From contig JAIMBD010000001.1 of the NCBI GenBank assembly GCA_023511625.1, forward strand, positions 62,001 through 126,000: a stretch of 64,000 bases of DNA, read 5' to 3'. The notes below the pieces were generated by a model that saw only the letters and a list, made by a program, of their open reading frames with translations, searched no databases and had not been told where the DNA came from. The DNA comes from Bacillota bacterium. Its GTDB lineage: Bacteria; Bacillota; Sulfobacillia; Sulfobacillales; Sulfobacillaceae. Below, in pieces: positions 8,582-17,524 of the stretch (positions are counted from its first letter, which is position 1; the number at the start of each line of letters is the position of its first letter). Both the position numbers and the translations under genes were made by a program.

Positions 8582-9919
8582 CTACGGCTGCGCGCCGGGC
8601 GCCGCCGCTTGCTCCAGCACCGTGTCCAGGGCCGCCTTTACCACCTGAACCGCCTGGTTCCAGTCCGCCTGGGCGATGACCAGAGGAGGTTGCAGGCGCA
8701 ACACGTTGCCTTCAGGCCCTCCCACCCCGATGAGGACGCCGGCCTCCCGGGCCTGGGCCCGCACCTCCCGGGCCCAATCAGGGCGGGCCTCGCCCCGCTG
8801 GTCGCGAAGCTCGATCCCGATCATGAGCCCCAGTCCCCGCACGGCCACCTCGGGTCTGGTCTGGGCCCAGCCCCGCAAATGCTCAAGCGCCCAGGCGCCC
8901 TTGGTGGCCGCCTGCTGCGGCAGATTTTCCGCCAACAACACCTCCAACGTGGCCAAGGCCGCCGCCACACTGACCGGATTGCCCCCGAACGTCGACAGGT
9001 GTTCGCCGGGCCCCAAACTGTCCGCGATCTCCGGGCGGGCCACTGTGGCCCCCAGGGGGAACCCGTCGGCGATGCCTTTGGCCAACACCACGATGTCCGG
9101 CTCCAATCCGAAATGCTGGCAGGCGAACAGCCGACCGGTGCGTCCGAACCCGGTTTGCACCTCGTCGACGACCAGCAGGGCGCCCCAGCGCTCGACCAAC
9201 GGCTTCAACGCCGCCCAGTACTCGGCGGGCAAGGGCCAAATCCCGCCTTCCCCCAGCACCGGCTCCACGATCACGGCCGCCACTTGCCCGCTGGTGCCGT
9301 AGCGGAAGACCTCTTCCATCCCCGCGATGGCCCGCGCGGCCGCCTCCTCGACGGTCTCCCCAGGGCGGGGAATGGGGGCGGGAGCGAAGGCTACCCCCGG
9401 GGCAAAAGGGCCGCCCCGGTGGCGTCGGCCGGCGTTGCCGGTCACGCCGAGCGCCCCCAGCGTCCGGCCGTGAAACCCGCGCGTCAGGGCCACGAACTCC
9501 GAGCGGCCGGTGTAGGCCTTGGCCATGCGCAGGGCCGCCTCCACGGCTTCGGCACCGCTGTTGGAGAAAAAGGTCTTACTGGCCGGACCCGGGATGACCT
9601 CGGCCAGGCGCTGGGCCAGCCGACCCACTTCCCACACGTAATAGGTGTAGCTGTTGCAGTGGATCAGCCGATCCACTTGGGCCCGGACCGCCTCCCGCAC
9701 GGCGGGGTGGCCATGGCCCACGTTGACCACGCTGATGCCGGCAAAGCAATCGATGTACCGGCGGCCGGCGGCATCCCACACGTAGGCGCCCTCTGCACGC
9801 GCCACCTCCAGCGGTTCCGGGGCCAGAAACGAGTGGGCTACATAGCGGTCGTACAGCGCCGCCGCCGACGGCCGCCCTGTGGGCTTCGGGTCTTGTGCGG
9901 GCTTGACCCCTTCCGCCAT
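8582..9919 (-). CDS. Class III PLP-dependent aminotransferase (omega-amino acid / GABA / alanine-glyoxylate type)
   Basis: A 445-residue fold-type I transaminase. PLP-binding landmarks are SNSGAEAVEAALRMAK, the VDEVQTGFGRTG strand with its cofactor aspartate, and the Schiff-base lysine (about residue 281) in VVLAKGIADG. The family moves an amino group from omega- or beta-amino acids to pyruvate or 2-oxoglutarate. I start at the ATG at 9917-9919, which has GGAGGG ten bases upstream; an ATG six codons earlier is possible but has a poorer site. It is the first gene after the promoter region at 9978-10029 and may set the substrate class of the operon. Exact substrate unknown. Confidence 0.9.
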   Translation of the reverse strand: MAEGVKPAQDPKPTGRPSAAALYDRYVAHSFLAPEPLEVARAEGAYVWDAAGRRYIDCFAGISVVNVGHGHPAVREAVRAQVDRLIHCNSYTYYVWEVGRLAQRLAEVIPGPASKTFFSNSGAEAVEAALRMAKAYTGRSEFVALTRGFHGRTLGALGVTGNAGRRHRGGPFAPGVAFAPAPIPRPGETVEEAAARAIAGMEEVFRYGTSGQVAAVIVEPVLGEGGIWPLPAEYWAALKPLVERWGALLVVDEVQTGFGRTGRLFACQHFGLEPDIVVLAKGIADGFPLGATVARPEIADSLGPGEHLSTFGGNPVSVAAALATLEVLLAENLPQQAATKGAWALEHLRGWAQTRPEVAVRGLGLMIGIELRDQRGEARPDWAREVRAQAREAGVLIGVGGPEGNVLRLQPPLVIAQADWNQAVQVVKAALDTVLEQAAAPGAQP

Positions 9920-9977
9920 CTCCCCCAAACCCTCCATCTCTTCACAGTTTTAATACTACTCGGGGGTGGTTCCCCTC

Positions 9978-10029
9978 GATATCGGACGAAGCGTCCCAGT
10001 TTCCCCCACCTTCGTTGCACGCCTTGTCC
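9978..10029 (-). promoter_or_regulatory. Promoter region of the aminotransferase operon with paired PucR-type sites
   Basis: Site 1 is GGAC-GAAGC-GTCC (9984-9996). Site 2 is GCAC-GCCTT-GTCC (10017-10029), with one arm base changed. The starts are 33 bp apart, about three helical turns. A weak -10-like hexamer, GATATC, directly abuts site 1 on the minus strand. The same arrangement occurs before pucR and the MFS gene. Confidence 0.55.
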
Positions 10030-10033
10030 AATG

Positions 10034-11596
10034 TCACAGACCCGGTGTCGCCGGCGAGACCCCCCTTAGGCGTTCGTCGCCCGCGTCGCGGCCGGAAAGA
10101 AACCGGTAGGCCAACAGCGCCACCTCGAGCGTCACCCGATGGGCGTCCGAAAAGGCCCGCGGCCCCAACAGGCGGTGCAGCAACTTGATCCGGTAATACA
10201 GCGTCTGCCGGCCGATGCGCAACCGTTCTGCGATGGCCCGTTTAGAGTCCGAGGAGGTCAACACCGCCTCCAAGGTCGCCACCAACGGCAACCCGTGAGT
10301 CTTCTCATACCGCAACAACGGGCCGAGCACGGGTTCCACCAACAGGCGATGGAGCTCCCGCGGGTCGAGGGCCAAAAACAGCCGGTAACAACCGAGTTCC
10401 CCGTAATCCTGAAACCAAGTCTGGGTGCGGCGAGCCACTTCCAACGCCCCCTGGGCCTCGCCCACGGCCAAAGCCATCTCATCTGCCCGCCCATGCGGCC
10501 AAGACAGTCCCACGGCCGTCTGCCGCTCCCGGGCCCACGTGCTCAAAGCGCGCGCCACCCGCGCCACAGGCACGCCGGCGTCGAAGACCAAGACCGCCAG
10601 CTCCTGTTCGCTGGTATGCAGGTGAAAGGCCGCCAAGCCCGGCACCAACGGCTCCAGATCTCGCCCCAGCGCAGTCAAGGAACCCGCTCCCACGGCCACC
10701 GTGTACAGGCGGCCTTGATTTAGCCCCGCCACCGACTCGAAGCGTCGGGCTGCAGCAAGATGGACCGGCGCCGACAAGAGCGGCTCCAACAGCGCGGCAT
10801 CCTCGTCCCGCCGCACCCGGTCGAGGGCGTCCAAGCGTAGGTACTCTTGCGCGATGGCCGCGACGGCATGGTCCAAGGCCAGATAGACCCGCTCCGGCAC
10901 CGTGGCCGCTTCCAGCTCCACGAAGACATCGGCGACGGCACGCCCGAAGACCACCACCGACTGTTGCAGCAATCGGGGCGGATCTCCACCGGTCGGTTCA
11001 GGTTTGGAACAGGTCGGCCCGCCTCGCGGGGGCGCACTGCCGGCCCACGGTCCCAACACCACCGGCGGGTGCGTGTCCATCCGCGACTGAAACCAGAGGG
11101 GACGCCCCAGGGCCCGATAGAGGATTCCCAACAGCGCTGGAATCCCCTCGGTATTCAGGAGCGATTGGCGCAACCTTCTGCTGAGGTCCTCAAGGTCGGC
11201 GAGATCCCGGTAGTGCTGGTTAAACAACAGCGCGTTGACGTCATAGGAAAGGTCGCGGAAGCGGACTGGTCGGGGAAAGGCGAGGAGAGGGAAGTCGCGC
11301 GCCTCGGCCAGCGCCACCACAGGAGCCGGAACGGCGTCGACGTACTGCCCGATCTCCACCGCCAGCGCCGCAGCGCCGACATCGATGAGCCCGCCGACAA
11401 ACTGCAGGGCCGTGTCGACTTGAGTCAGACACATCCCCGTGGACAGGATGAACTCGCCCCCCGACAGGAACTCCGCCAGGTTGGGAATCTCCCCCACATG
11501 CACCCACTTCACCTCGCGCCCGAGCCCCCGGCTTCCCGCTACTACGGCGGCGCCTTGAAAGGCGGGGCGCTGTAACACGTCGCGCACGGTCAGCAT
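10034..11596 (-). CDS. PucR-family transcriptional regulator
   Basis: A 520-residue regulator with an N-terminal PucR domain (MLTVRDVLQRPAFQGA, then EFILSTGM), a middle GGDEF-like/CdaR region, and a C-terminal PucR/HTH_30 helix-turn-helix (SDSKRAIAERLRIGRQTLYY). Such proteins usually activate catabolic genes (purine, amino acid or sugar-acid use) in response to a pathway metabolite. It lies upstream of the aminotransferase operon on the same strand. It carries the same paired operator at its own promoter, so autoregulation is likely. The ligand is unknown. Confidence 0.88.
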   Translation of the reverse strand: MLTVRDVLQRPAFQGAAVVAGSRGLGREVKWVHVGEIPNLAEFLSGGEFILSTGMCLTQVDTALQFVGGLIDVGAAALAVEIGQYVDAVPAPVVALAEARDFPLLAFPRPVRFRDLSYDVNALLFNQHYRDLADLEDLSRRLRQSLLNTEGIPALLGILYRALGRPLWFQSRMDTHPPVVLGPWAGSAPPRGGPTCSKPEPTGGDPPRLLQQSVVVFGRAVADVFVELEAATVPERVYLALDHAVAAIAQEYLRLDALDRVRRDEDAALLEPLLSAPVHLAAARRFESVAGLNQGRLYTVAVGAGSLTALGRDLEPLVPGLAAFHLHTSEQELAVLVFDAGVPVARVARALSTWARERQTAVGLSWPHGRADEMALAVGEAQGALEVARRTQTWFQDYGELGCYRLFLALDPRELHRLLVEPVLGPLLRYEKTHGLPLVATLEAVLTSSDSKRAIAERLRIGRQTLYYRIKLLHRLLGPRAFSDAHRVTLEVALLAYRFLSGRDAGDERLRGVSPATPGL

Positions 11597-11611
11597 CGGC
11601 GATGCCCTCGC

Positions 11612-11662
11612 TCTTTAAGACAAATCGTCTCGCGGCCCCGCTCGCAATCAGACAATGCGTCT
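11612..11662 (-). promoter_or_regulatory. Paired AGAC-N5-GTCT operator before pucR
   Basis: AGAC-AAATC-GTCT (11618-11630) and AGAC-AATGC-GTCT (11650-11662) start 32 bp apart. On the minus strand TAAAGA abuts the proximal site, but that would leave a very short leader, so this pair may act as an autoregulatory operator rather than mark the -10. The rest of 11597-11852 holds no gene. Confidence 0.65.
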
Positions 11663-11852
11663 GACCTTGAAGATAGCTCAAACCACTCCGCAGGACAATC
11701 GCCCCGGCCTTCAGGCCCTGGGGTGCAATTTCGGCTCAGGATTTTGGATCGGCGCAAGACGTCCGTTATCCTACCCCTAAAAGCGACCGCGTCGAAACCG
11801 GTCGAACCCTCCGGGACGGCCCGCCGTCCGGGAAGCTTTAGGGAGGTGCCCT

Positions 11853-13646
11853 GTGCAGAGTCTTCTTCGTAGCCTGGCCGCCAAGCTGCTCTTGGCCATG
11901 GCCGTGGTCCTGGCCCTCAACCTGGCCAGTCTGGCCTTTGCCTTAGGGCAGTTGTCGTCGGCCATCCAGGACCAAACCTACACCCTGACCCAGACCGACC
12001 CCACCGCCTTGGCCCTCTGGCAAGCCAACCGCGACGTGTGGGAGATCGCCGCCTTGGACGCCGAGTACCTGCCGGATGCCAGTGTGCGCCGGGATCTGGC
12101 ACAGGCTCTGCGGCAGGCGCGCGCTCTGGCCCAAGGGAACGTGTCGCAGGCGGCGGTAGACCGGGGGTTGTCCCAGGCCGCGGCAGCCTTAGGCGGTCGG
12201 CGACTGAGCACCTTCCAAGCCATGGCCGCCCAGCGGGGCTTCGCCCTCGCCATCTCTGCGGCCGAGAACCGCGTGGCCCTGCGCACTGCGCAAGATGGCG
12301 CCAAGGTGGCCCAGGCCATCCGCGACGCCTGGATCGGGGTGGCCGTGGCCATCGCCGTGGGCGTGATCTGGGCGCTGGTGCTGGCCCGGGCCCTTACCAC
12401 GCCCGCCCGCCGCATTGCCCGCGCGGCGGAAGCCATGGCATCCGGCGACCTGACCACCGAGGAGGTGCCGGTCACCTCGCGCGACGAGATCGGGGTGCTG
12501 ACCGTTTCGTTTAACCAGGCTCAGTCGGCCCTGCGCAACCTTTTGCAGGTGGTCCAGGACACCAGCCGCGAGGTCAGCGCCACCGCTGCGGCCCTGCGCA
12601 CCACCACCGAACAGACCAACCAGGCCGTGCAACAGGTGGCGCAAGCCGTCACCGAACTGGCCAGCGGCGCCGACGACCAGTCGCGGGCGACGCAGGGGGT
12701 GGCGGCCACGGCCGAGGCCCTGCGCAAGACTGCGCAGCACCTGGCCGCAGTGGCCCAGACCCAAAGCCGCGCCGTGGCGCAAGCCAGTGAACGCCTGGCC
12801 ACTGCCGTGGCGGCGGTGGCCGAAGTGCGGGCAGCGGCAGAGCGTGTGCGCTCGGGTGCCGAGAGTACGTTCGCCCAAGTTCAAAACGGCCAGACGGCGC
12901 TGACGTCCACCCTGGAAGGCATGCAGCGCATCCAATCCTCGGCCGCCGCCACCGCCGACCGCATCCAGGCGCTGGCCGCCCAGTCGAGCCAGATCGGGGA
13001 GATCACGGCCCTCATCGCTGGAATCGCTGAGCAAACCAACCTCTTGGCCCTCAACGCGGCCATCGAAGCGGCGCGAGCCGGCGAACAAGGCCGCGGCTTC
13101 GCCGTGGTGGCCGAAGCGGTTCGCACCTTGGCCCAGCAGACCCAAGAGGCCATCGGCCGCATCTCGGCCCTGGTGCAAACCATCGAATCCGGCACGGCCG
13201 AAGCGGTGGCCGGCATCCAGCGCGAATCGCAAGAGATCGCCGCCGGACAAAGTCGCGTCGAGGCGACGCGCGCGGCCTTCGAAGCGATCCACCGCGCGGC
13301 CCAATTAGCCCTGGCCGAGGCCGAAGGCATCGGCACGTCGGTCCAGGCCGTCGATCGCGCCACCGGAGAGATGGCCCAGGTCTTGGCCGAACTCGAGGCC
13401 GCCACCGAAGACAACACCGCCGCCAGCCAGGAGGTCACGCGCGCCGCCGACCAAGTTGCCGAGGCGGTGGCGCAAATTGCCGCCACCACCGAGGAGACGG
13501 CGGCCACGGCCGAGGAGATTTCGGCCTCTGCGGAAGAAGTCGGCGCCTCCACCGAGGACACCGCCGACGCCGCCCGCCGCCTCACCGAACAGGCCCAAGC
13601 CTTGCAACGCCAAGTCGAGCGCTTTCGGTTAAAGGCCGCCAGCTGA
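11853..13646 (+). CDS. Methyl-accepting chemotaxis protein
   Basis: A 597-residue chemoreceptor. A first membrane segment spans about residues 8-34. A short sensory region of about 115 residues follows, then a second segment at about 150-175, a HAMP domain (starts [16 protein letters not shown]), and a long alanine/glutamine-rich coiled coil. The CheA/CheW contact tip is [20 protein letters not shown] near residues 392-411. The GTG start has GGGAGG six bases upstream. The extracytoplasmic domain is short and of the four-helix type; its ligand is unknown. It lies between pucR and the MFS transporter, so it may sense the same nutrient. Confidence 0.93.
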   Translation: MQSLLRSLAAKLLLAMAVVLALNLASLAFALGQLSSAIQDQTYTLTQTDPTALALWQANRDVWEIAALDAEYLPDASVRRDLAQALRQARALAQGNVSQAAVDRGLSQAAAALGGRRLSTFQAMAAQRGFALAISAAENRVALRTAQDGAKVAQAIRDAWIGVAVAIAVGVIWALVLARALTTPARRIARAAEAMASGDLTTEEVPVTSRDEIGVLTVSFNQAQSALRNLLQVVQDTSREVSATAAALRTTTEQTNQAVQQVAQAVTELASGADDQSRATQGVAATAEALRKTAQHLAAVAQTQSRAVAQASERLATAVAAVAEVRAAAERVRSGAESTFAQVQNGQTALTSTLEGMQRIQSSAAATADRIQALAAQSSQIGEITALIAGIAEQTNLLALNAAIEAARAGEQGRGFAVVAEAVRTLAQQTQEAIGRISALVQTIESGTAEAVAGIQRESQEIAAGQSRVEATRAAFEAIHRAAQLALAEAEGIGTSVQAVDRATGEMAQVLAELEAATEDNTAASQEVTRAADQVAEAVAQIAATTEETAATAEEISASAEEVGASTEDTADAARRLTEQAQALQRQVERFRLKAAS

Positions 13647-13662
13647 CCCAGTCGTTCCGTCG

Positions 13663-13698
13663 CGCGAAGCCGTGCGGTCCGGCCCGGGCGGCTTCGCG
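13663..13698 (+). terminator. Terminator-like hairpin after the chemoreceptor gene
   Basis: CGCGAAGCCG and CGGCTTCGCG form a perfect 10-bp stem with a 16-base GC-rich loop, 16 bases after the stop codon. There is no clear T-run. Confidence 0.5.
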
Positions 13699-14468
13699 GG
13701 TGGTCCCTTAAAGGCCCCCTCCCCCGAAAGAAGCTCAAAACAAGCCAACATCCTCCCGACGCGAGAGAATGCCTCGGGTCGGCAGCGTCTTGGGAACGCG
13801 TCCTTCCAAGGCAAGGCGGTTAATTTGGCGAGATCTTCCCATCGCCGGCAGGCACTGTCCAAAAGTGGGCCACGGTTCACCCCCGCCCCCCCGACCAGGG
13901 GCATGCCGCAACTGCTGACACGGCGGCCAACCCCGCGGCGGCGCTGGGTACGCCGATCAGTCGGTCCCCTCAAGCACCGCTCGCGCGCCCGTCGCCCCTT
14001 GGGGACAGCAGCCGACCACGAAGGCCTTCGGGCCGGAGGGGCCGCGACCGCCTGCGAATCTGCCCCTACACGCCAAACGCGGTGCCTCACCAGCGAGAAG
14101 ACCGATTTCGCGAAGGCAAGACCGGCCAGAAGCATCGGCGCAAATGGCCGCCCAAGCCCTTGCTGGACACGATGTTCGAGATGCGCGGTCTTTGGCGCCT
14201 GCGCCCGGCCCCGTCCCCTGGAGGAGATGCCGCCCACCGGTGTTAGATTGCTCCGACAGCGACCCGTCCGCCGGTCGTCCGTGCGCGGGCCTAGATTTCG
14301 AGGCAGCTCCCCCATTCCACCAAGGAGTCCCCGGACCATCTTGGTGAAGGAGCCAGAGACTGGCTCGAGGGACCGCGATCGGGTCTTTGGGCGGTGGAGT
14401 TGCCGCGAAAAAAGCTACGCCCTTGCCGGATCGGCCGGTGAGGGCGCAGCCCCGCGCCAAAGGCCAAA
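13699..14468. other. Gene-free stretch of about 770 bases
   Basis: Open frames exist on both strands, but they are compositionally odd (arginine/proline-rich), have no ribosome binding site and match no family I know. I see no RNA gene or repeat. It may be decayed sequence between the convergent chemoreceptor and MFS genes. Confidence 0.5.
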
Positions 14469-14491
14469 GCCGTCGGCGTCAGGCCGACGGC
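14469..14491 (-). terminator. Terminator hairpin overlapping the MFS gene stop
   Basis: GCCGTCGGC-GTCAG-GCCGACGGC is a perfect 9-bp stem. The MFS stop codon (14479-14481) lies in the loop. On the minus strand the stem is followed by TTTGGCCTTT. Confidence 0.6.
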
Positions 14492-15819
14492 TGTACCTCT
14501 TGGCGAAGCATGTCCCAATCGCGGGTCTCTTGGCCCATCATCCCGGCGATGAACAGGCCAATGCCGCCGAGGACGATGAGAACAAGGACGGTGTAGGCGT
14601 AGGGCATCAGGTGGCTCAACCACAGCAACCAGAAGCTGTAGAGCGAAGGTAGGATCAAGCCAAACTGGTAAGGGACTGCCACCCCTGTGGCCCGAAGCTG
14701 GACCGGGAAGCGCTCGGCCAGGTAGAGAATCACCACGCCGAAGGGGTTGGCCGTCAAGGCCATGGCCAGCCCGCCCATGATCCACACCCAGACTCCTGCG
14801 TGAGCCTGCGCCAAGTGGATCATCAAGAAGTAGACCGTGCTGCTGAGGAGCACGAACCACGCCCCCATCAGGCGCAACAGAGTGCGCCGCCCGATCTTCT
14901 GGCTCAGCATGGGCCACAGCAACACCAGCGCCGATCCCGGGAACTGCACCCAGAACTCGAACTGGCTGACGGCGGCCGGGGGCTGATGCAGGACGGTGAT
15001 CAACAACGTGGGGGTGAAGGACAGCACCGGTTGCGAAGCCAGCCAGAAGCCCGCCGTCAGCAAGAAGACCTCAAACAAGGTCTTGCCGTGCCCGCCGGCA
15101 AAGAACTCTTTGAGCGGCGAGCGGTGCCGCTGACGCTCGCGCACCTCCTCCACGGCATGCAACTCGGGCACCCGCGCGAAGTAGATCAGGTAGACGACGC
15201 CGAGCAGGACGCCGACGAAGAACGGAATGCGCCAGCCCCAGGCCACAAACTGCGCATGGGTGACCGAGGCCGTGACGATCAAGTTGATGAGGGTGATGGC
15301 CAACAGGGCGAGACCGGCCGGCATGGAGACCAGACCTGCGGCAAGACCGCGCCGCTCCTTCTTGGCCCGCTCGATGGCCAGTGGAATGGGACCGGCATAG
15401 CCGCCCGACAGGCACATCCCTGCCAAGAGGCGGAATGCGATCATCAGGCCCACCGACAGGTAGCCCCAGCTGGCATAGCCTGGTAGAAGCGCAATCAACA
15501 AGGTAAACACGGTGAACCCGGCCCCGGCGATTAACGCCACGCTACGCCGTCCGTACTTGTCGCCCAGATGCCCCGTGAAGAGGCTGCCCAAGGGGCGGCC
15601 GAGGAGCGTGACCGTAAACACCAGCGTGCCCAACGTGGCCTGAATGGCCGTGGGCAGAGTGGTCGGGATGAAGTAGCTCAAGGCTGCCGGCAACACGAAT
15701 GCCGGCAGATAAATGTCGAAGCTGTCCACAAACATCCCGATCATGCCGCCGACCAAGGACCGGCGGCGCGCGCTATCCTGTTCTACCGCCGTGTGGCTCA
15801 CGGCTTCCACGCCATCCAT
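14479..15819 (-). CDS. MFS transporter (metabolite:proton symporter type)
   Basis: A 446-residue, 12-helix major facilitator. The loop 2-3 signature GHLGDKYGRR is present and helices are separated by short charged loops. This layout resembles the MHS (metabolite:H+ symporter) branch, which imports small carboxylates or betaines; the substrate is not identifiable. The ATG at 15817-15819 has AAGGAGGA upstream; the longer frame runs back into the leader and is not coding. Its promoter carries the same paired sites as pucR and the aminotransferase operon, so it probably imports the substrate of that operon. Confidence 0.9.
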   Translation of the reverse strand: MDGVEAVSHTAVEQDSARRRSLVGGMIGMFVDSFDIYLPAFVLPAALSYFIPTTLPTAIQATLGTLVFTVTLLGRPLGSLFTGHLGDKYGRRSVALIAGAGFTVFTLLIALLPGYASWGYLSVGLMIAFRLLAGMCLSGGYAGPIPLAIERAKKERRGLAAGLVSMPAGLALLAITLINLIVTASVTHAQFVAWGWRIPFFVGVLLGVVYLIYFARVPELHAVEEVRERQRHRSPLKEFFAGGHGKTLFEVFLLTAGFWLASQPVLSFTPTLLITVLHQPPAAVSQFEFWVQFPGSALVLLWPMLSQKIGRRTLLRLMGAWFVLLSSTVYFLMIHLAQAHAGVWVWIMGGLAMALTANPFGVVILYLAERFPVQLRATGVAVPYQFGLILPSLYSFWLLWLSHLMPYAYTVLVLIVLGGIGLFIAGMMGQETRDWDMLRQEVQPSA

Positions 15820-15897
15820 TGCCGATTCCTCCTTAAAATAGGCCGAAACATGGCCCGAAAGACCGATGAGGATGCCACCTATCCCGTATCGCAGGCG

Positions 15898-15930
15898 CCG
15901 TCTCCTGCGAGACGGATCGATAACTCCGTC
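15898..15930 (-). promoter_or_regulatory. Mutually exclusive hairpins in the MFS leader
   Basis: CCGTCTC-CTGC-GAGACGG (15898-15915) is a perfect 7-bp stem. GACGGA (15911-15916) can instead pair with TCCGTC (15925-15930). The middle segment is shared, as in an attenuator. No T-run follows, so any switch would more likely act on translation or mRNA stability. Confidence 0.4.
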
Positions 15931-15968
15931 AGCTGCCGTATAGAATGCTAATTCCGAATACAGTTCCC

Positions 15969-16020
15969 AGTATAAGACCTTTGGTCTAAATTTCTCTAGC
16001 CGCTTTTTGACAAATTGTCC
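15969..16020 (-). promoter_or_regulatory. MFS promoter with paired PucR-type sites
   Basis: AGAC-CTTTG-GTCT (15975-15987) and TGAC-AAATT-GTCC (16008-16020) start 33 bp apart. On the minus strand a good -10 hexamer, TATACT (15969-15974), directly abuts the proximal site, which occupies the -35 position. This suggests activation by a protein bound there. Confidence 0.65.
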
Positions 16021-16200
16021 AGGTCCGGGGGCCATGAGAAGTTGTCTTGCGCCCCCTGCAATTCGACGGCTCCCGTCCTCCGGTCCCACCTCCCGCCCAG
16101 GACCTCTCCGACTGCACCGGCACCCAAGCTGGCAACCGGTGTCATTCGCTGTCAGCGAAGCCCCCGAAAACGCCCCAGGGCGCGTGACGCGCTGCGCCCT

Positions 16201-16229
16201 TTGACGGCAACCCCTTCCAGGATTATAAG
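16201..16229 (+). promoter_or_regulatory. Sigma-A promoter for the glycosyltransferase-debranching operon
   Basis: TTGACG (16201-16206), a 17-base spacer and TATAAG (16224-16229). The leader to the first gene is about 90 bases. The stretch 16021-16200 holds nothing recognisable. Confidence 0.65.
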
Positions 16230-16327
16230 ATAAGCGGGAGTATGAACCGCGCCGGATGGGGAACCCTTTCCTACGGTTCTACCCTATAGTCGCTCCGGAA
16301 TAAACAGAAGGGGGAGTGAGCCACGAC

Positions 16328-17524
16328 ATGCGCATCGCGGAGATCCACTGGGCGTTTGCCCCCACCATCGGAGGGGTAGAAACCCACCTCGCCATCCTGG
16401 GACCCGCCCTGGCAGCCAAAGGGCACTCCGTTTTTCTTCTCACCGGACAGCCGTCGGGGACTCCTGCTCGATCCCAGTATTCCGGAATGACCGTGGTGCG
16501 AACGCCTTGGTTGGACCTCAACCAGATGTCTGAGGTTCGCTTCCGCCGCGCGGAGGAATCCGTCACCCGGACCCTCCACGCCTTTTTGGGCGAGGTCGAG
16601 CCCGACGTCATCCATGTGCACAACCTGCATTACTTCTCGCCGGTTCCCTTGCGCGTCATCCAGGAGTGGGCCCGCCGCCGCGACGTGCCGGTGGTCCTCA
16701 CGGCCCACAACACGTGGGACGACCCGCTGTTTCGCGAAGTGGGGAGCTTGGCGTCGGACTTAGACCACGTCATCGCCGTCAGCCATTTCATTCGCCAAGA
16801 TTTGATTCGCTTGGGGTATCCCGCCGACCGCATCTCGGTGGTCCATCACGGCGTGGAGTCACAATGGCTGTCGGCCCCTCCGCACCCCACTTATCCGCAC
16901 CAGGGGATGCAGGGACGCCCGGTGATCTTCCACCCGGCCCGCATGGGTTTCGGCAAGGGGTCCCATATCGTGGTGGAGGCTTTCGCCGAAGTCCGACGGG
17001 TGGTGCCCGATGCCTACCTGATGCTGGCAGGGACCGACAAGACCGTCGACTGGGGGCACTCCCAGCCCGGGCAGGTGCGACAGCTGTTTGAACGGGTGCG
17101 AGCGTTGGGCTTAGCAGACAGTGTCGGCGTTGACACCTACCCCTGGTCGCTCATGCGCGACCTGTATGATGCCTCGACGGTGGTGGTCTACCCCTCGGTG
17201 GCCCCTGAACCGTTCGGCATCGTGGTGATCGAGGCCATGGCGCGCGGTCGGCCGGTGGTGGTCAGCACCAGCGGCGGGATGCCGGAACTGGTCGAGCCGG
17301 GTGTCAGCGGGTTCATCGTCCGTCCCGGATCGGTGGAGGAATTGGCCGAGGCCTTGGTCCAGCTCCTCACGGACGGCGAATTGCGTCGAAAGCTGGGCGA
17401 GGCGGCGCGGCAGCGTGTGAAGACCCACTTTACGGCGGCGGCAATGGTGGACAATACTGAGCACATCTTAGCCCAAGCCGGATTGGAGAGGTCGCGCGGC
17501 CGTGGACGTTCGTTCGCGCTATGA
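16328..17524 (+). CDS. Glycosyltransferase family 4 (GT-B fold)
   Basis: A 398-residue retaining glycosyltransferase. The N-terminus MRIAEIHWAFAPTIGGVETH has the glycine-rich acceptor-side loop, and the C-terminal domain has the E-x7-E motif EPFGIVVIE plus SGGMPELVEPGVSGF. It transfers a sugar from a nucleotide donor; acceptor unknown. I start at the ATG; a GTG four codons earlier (16316) is possible, and the purine-rich site suits neither perfectly. Its 3' end overlaps the debranching enzyme gene by 23 bases. The pairing suggests a role in glycogen, trehalose or another alpha-glucan, but this is inference. Confidence 0.88.
   Translation: MRIAEIHWAFAPTIGGVETHLAILGPALAAKGHSVFLLTGQPSGTPARSQYSGMTVVRTPWLDLNQMSEVRFRRAEESVTRTLHAFLGEVEPDVIHVHNLHYFSPVPLRVIQEWARRRDVPVVLTAHNTWDDPLFREVGSLASDLDHVIAVSHFIRQDLIRLGYPADRISVVHHGVESQWLSAPPHPTYPHQGMQGRPVIFHPARMGFGKGSHIVVEAFAEVRRVVPDAYLMLAGTDKTVDWGHSQPGQVRQLFERVRALGLADSVGVDTYPWSLMRDLYDASTVVVYPSVAPEPFGIVVIEAMARGRPVVVSTSGGMPELVEPGVSGFIVRPGSVEELAEALVQLLTDGELRRKLGEAARQRVKTHFTAAAMVDNTEHILAQAGLERSRGRGRSFAL

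Noticed and set aside
11777-11806. Flagellar sigma-D promoter before the chemoreceptor
   Set aside because: TAAA followed by a CCG-containing -10 is only a partial match and the -10 half is poor.
13672-14652. Plus-strand 326-codon ORF between the chemoreceptor and the MFS gene
   Set aside because: It overlaps the MFS gene, has no ribosome site, is arginine/proline-rich in a manner typical of shadow frames, and matches no family.
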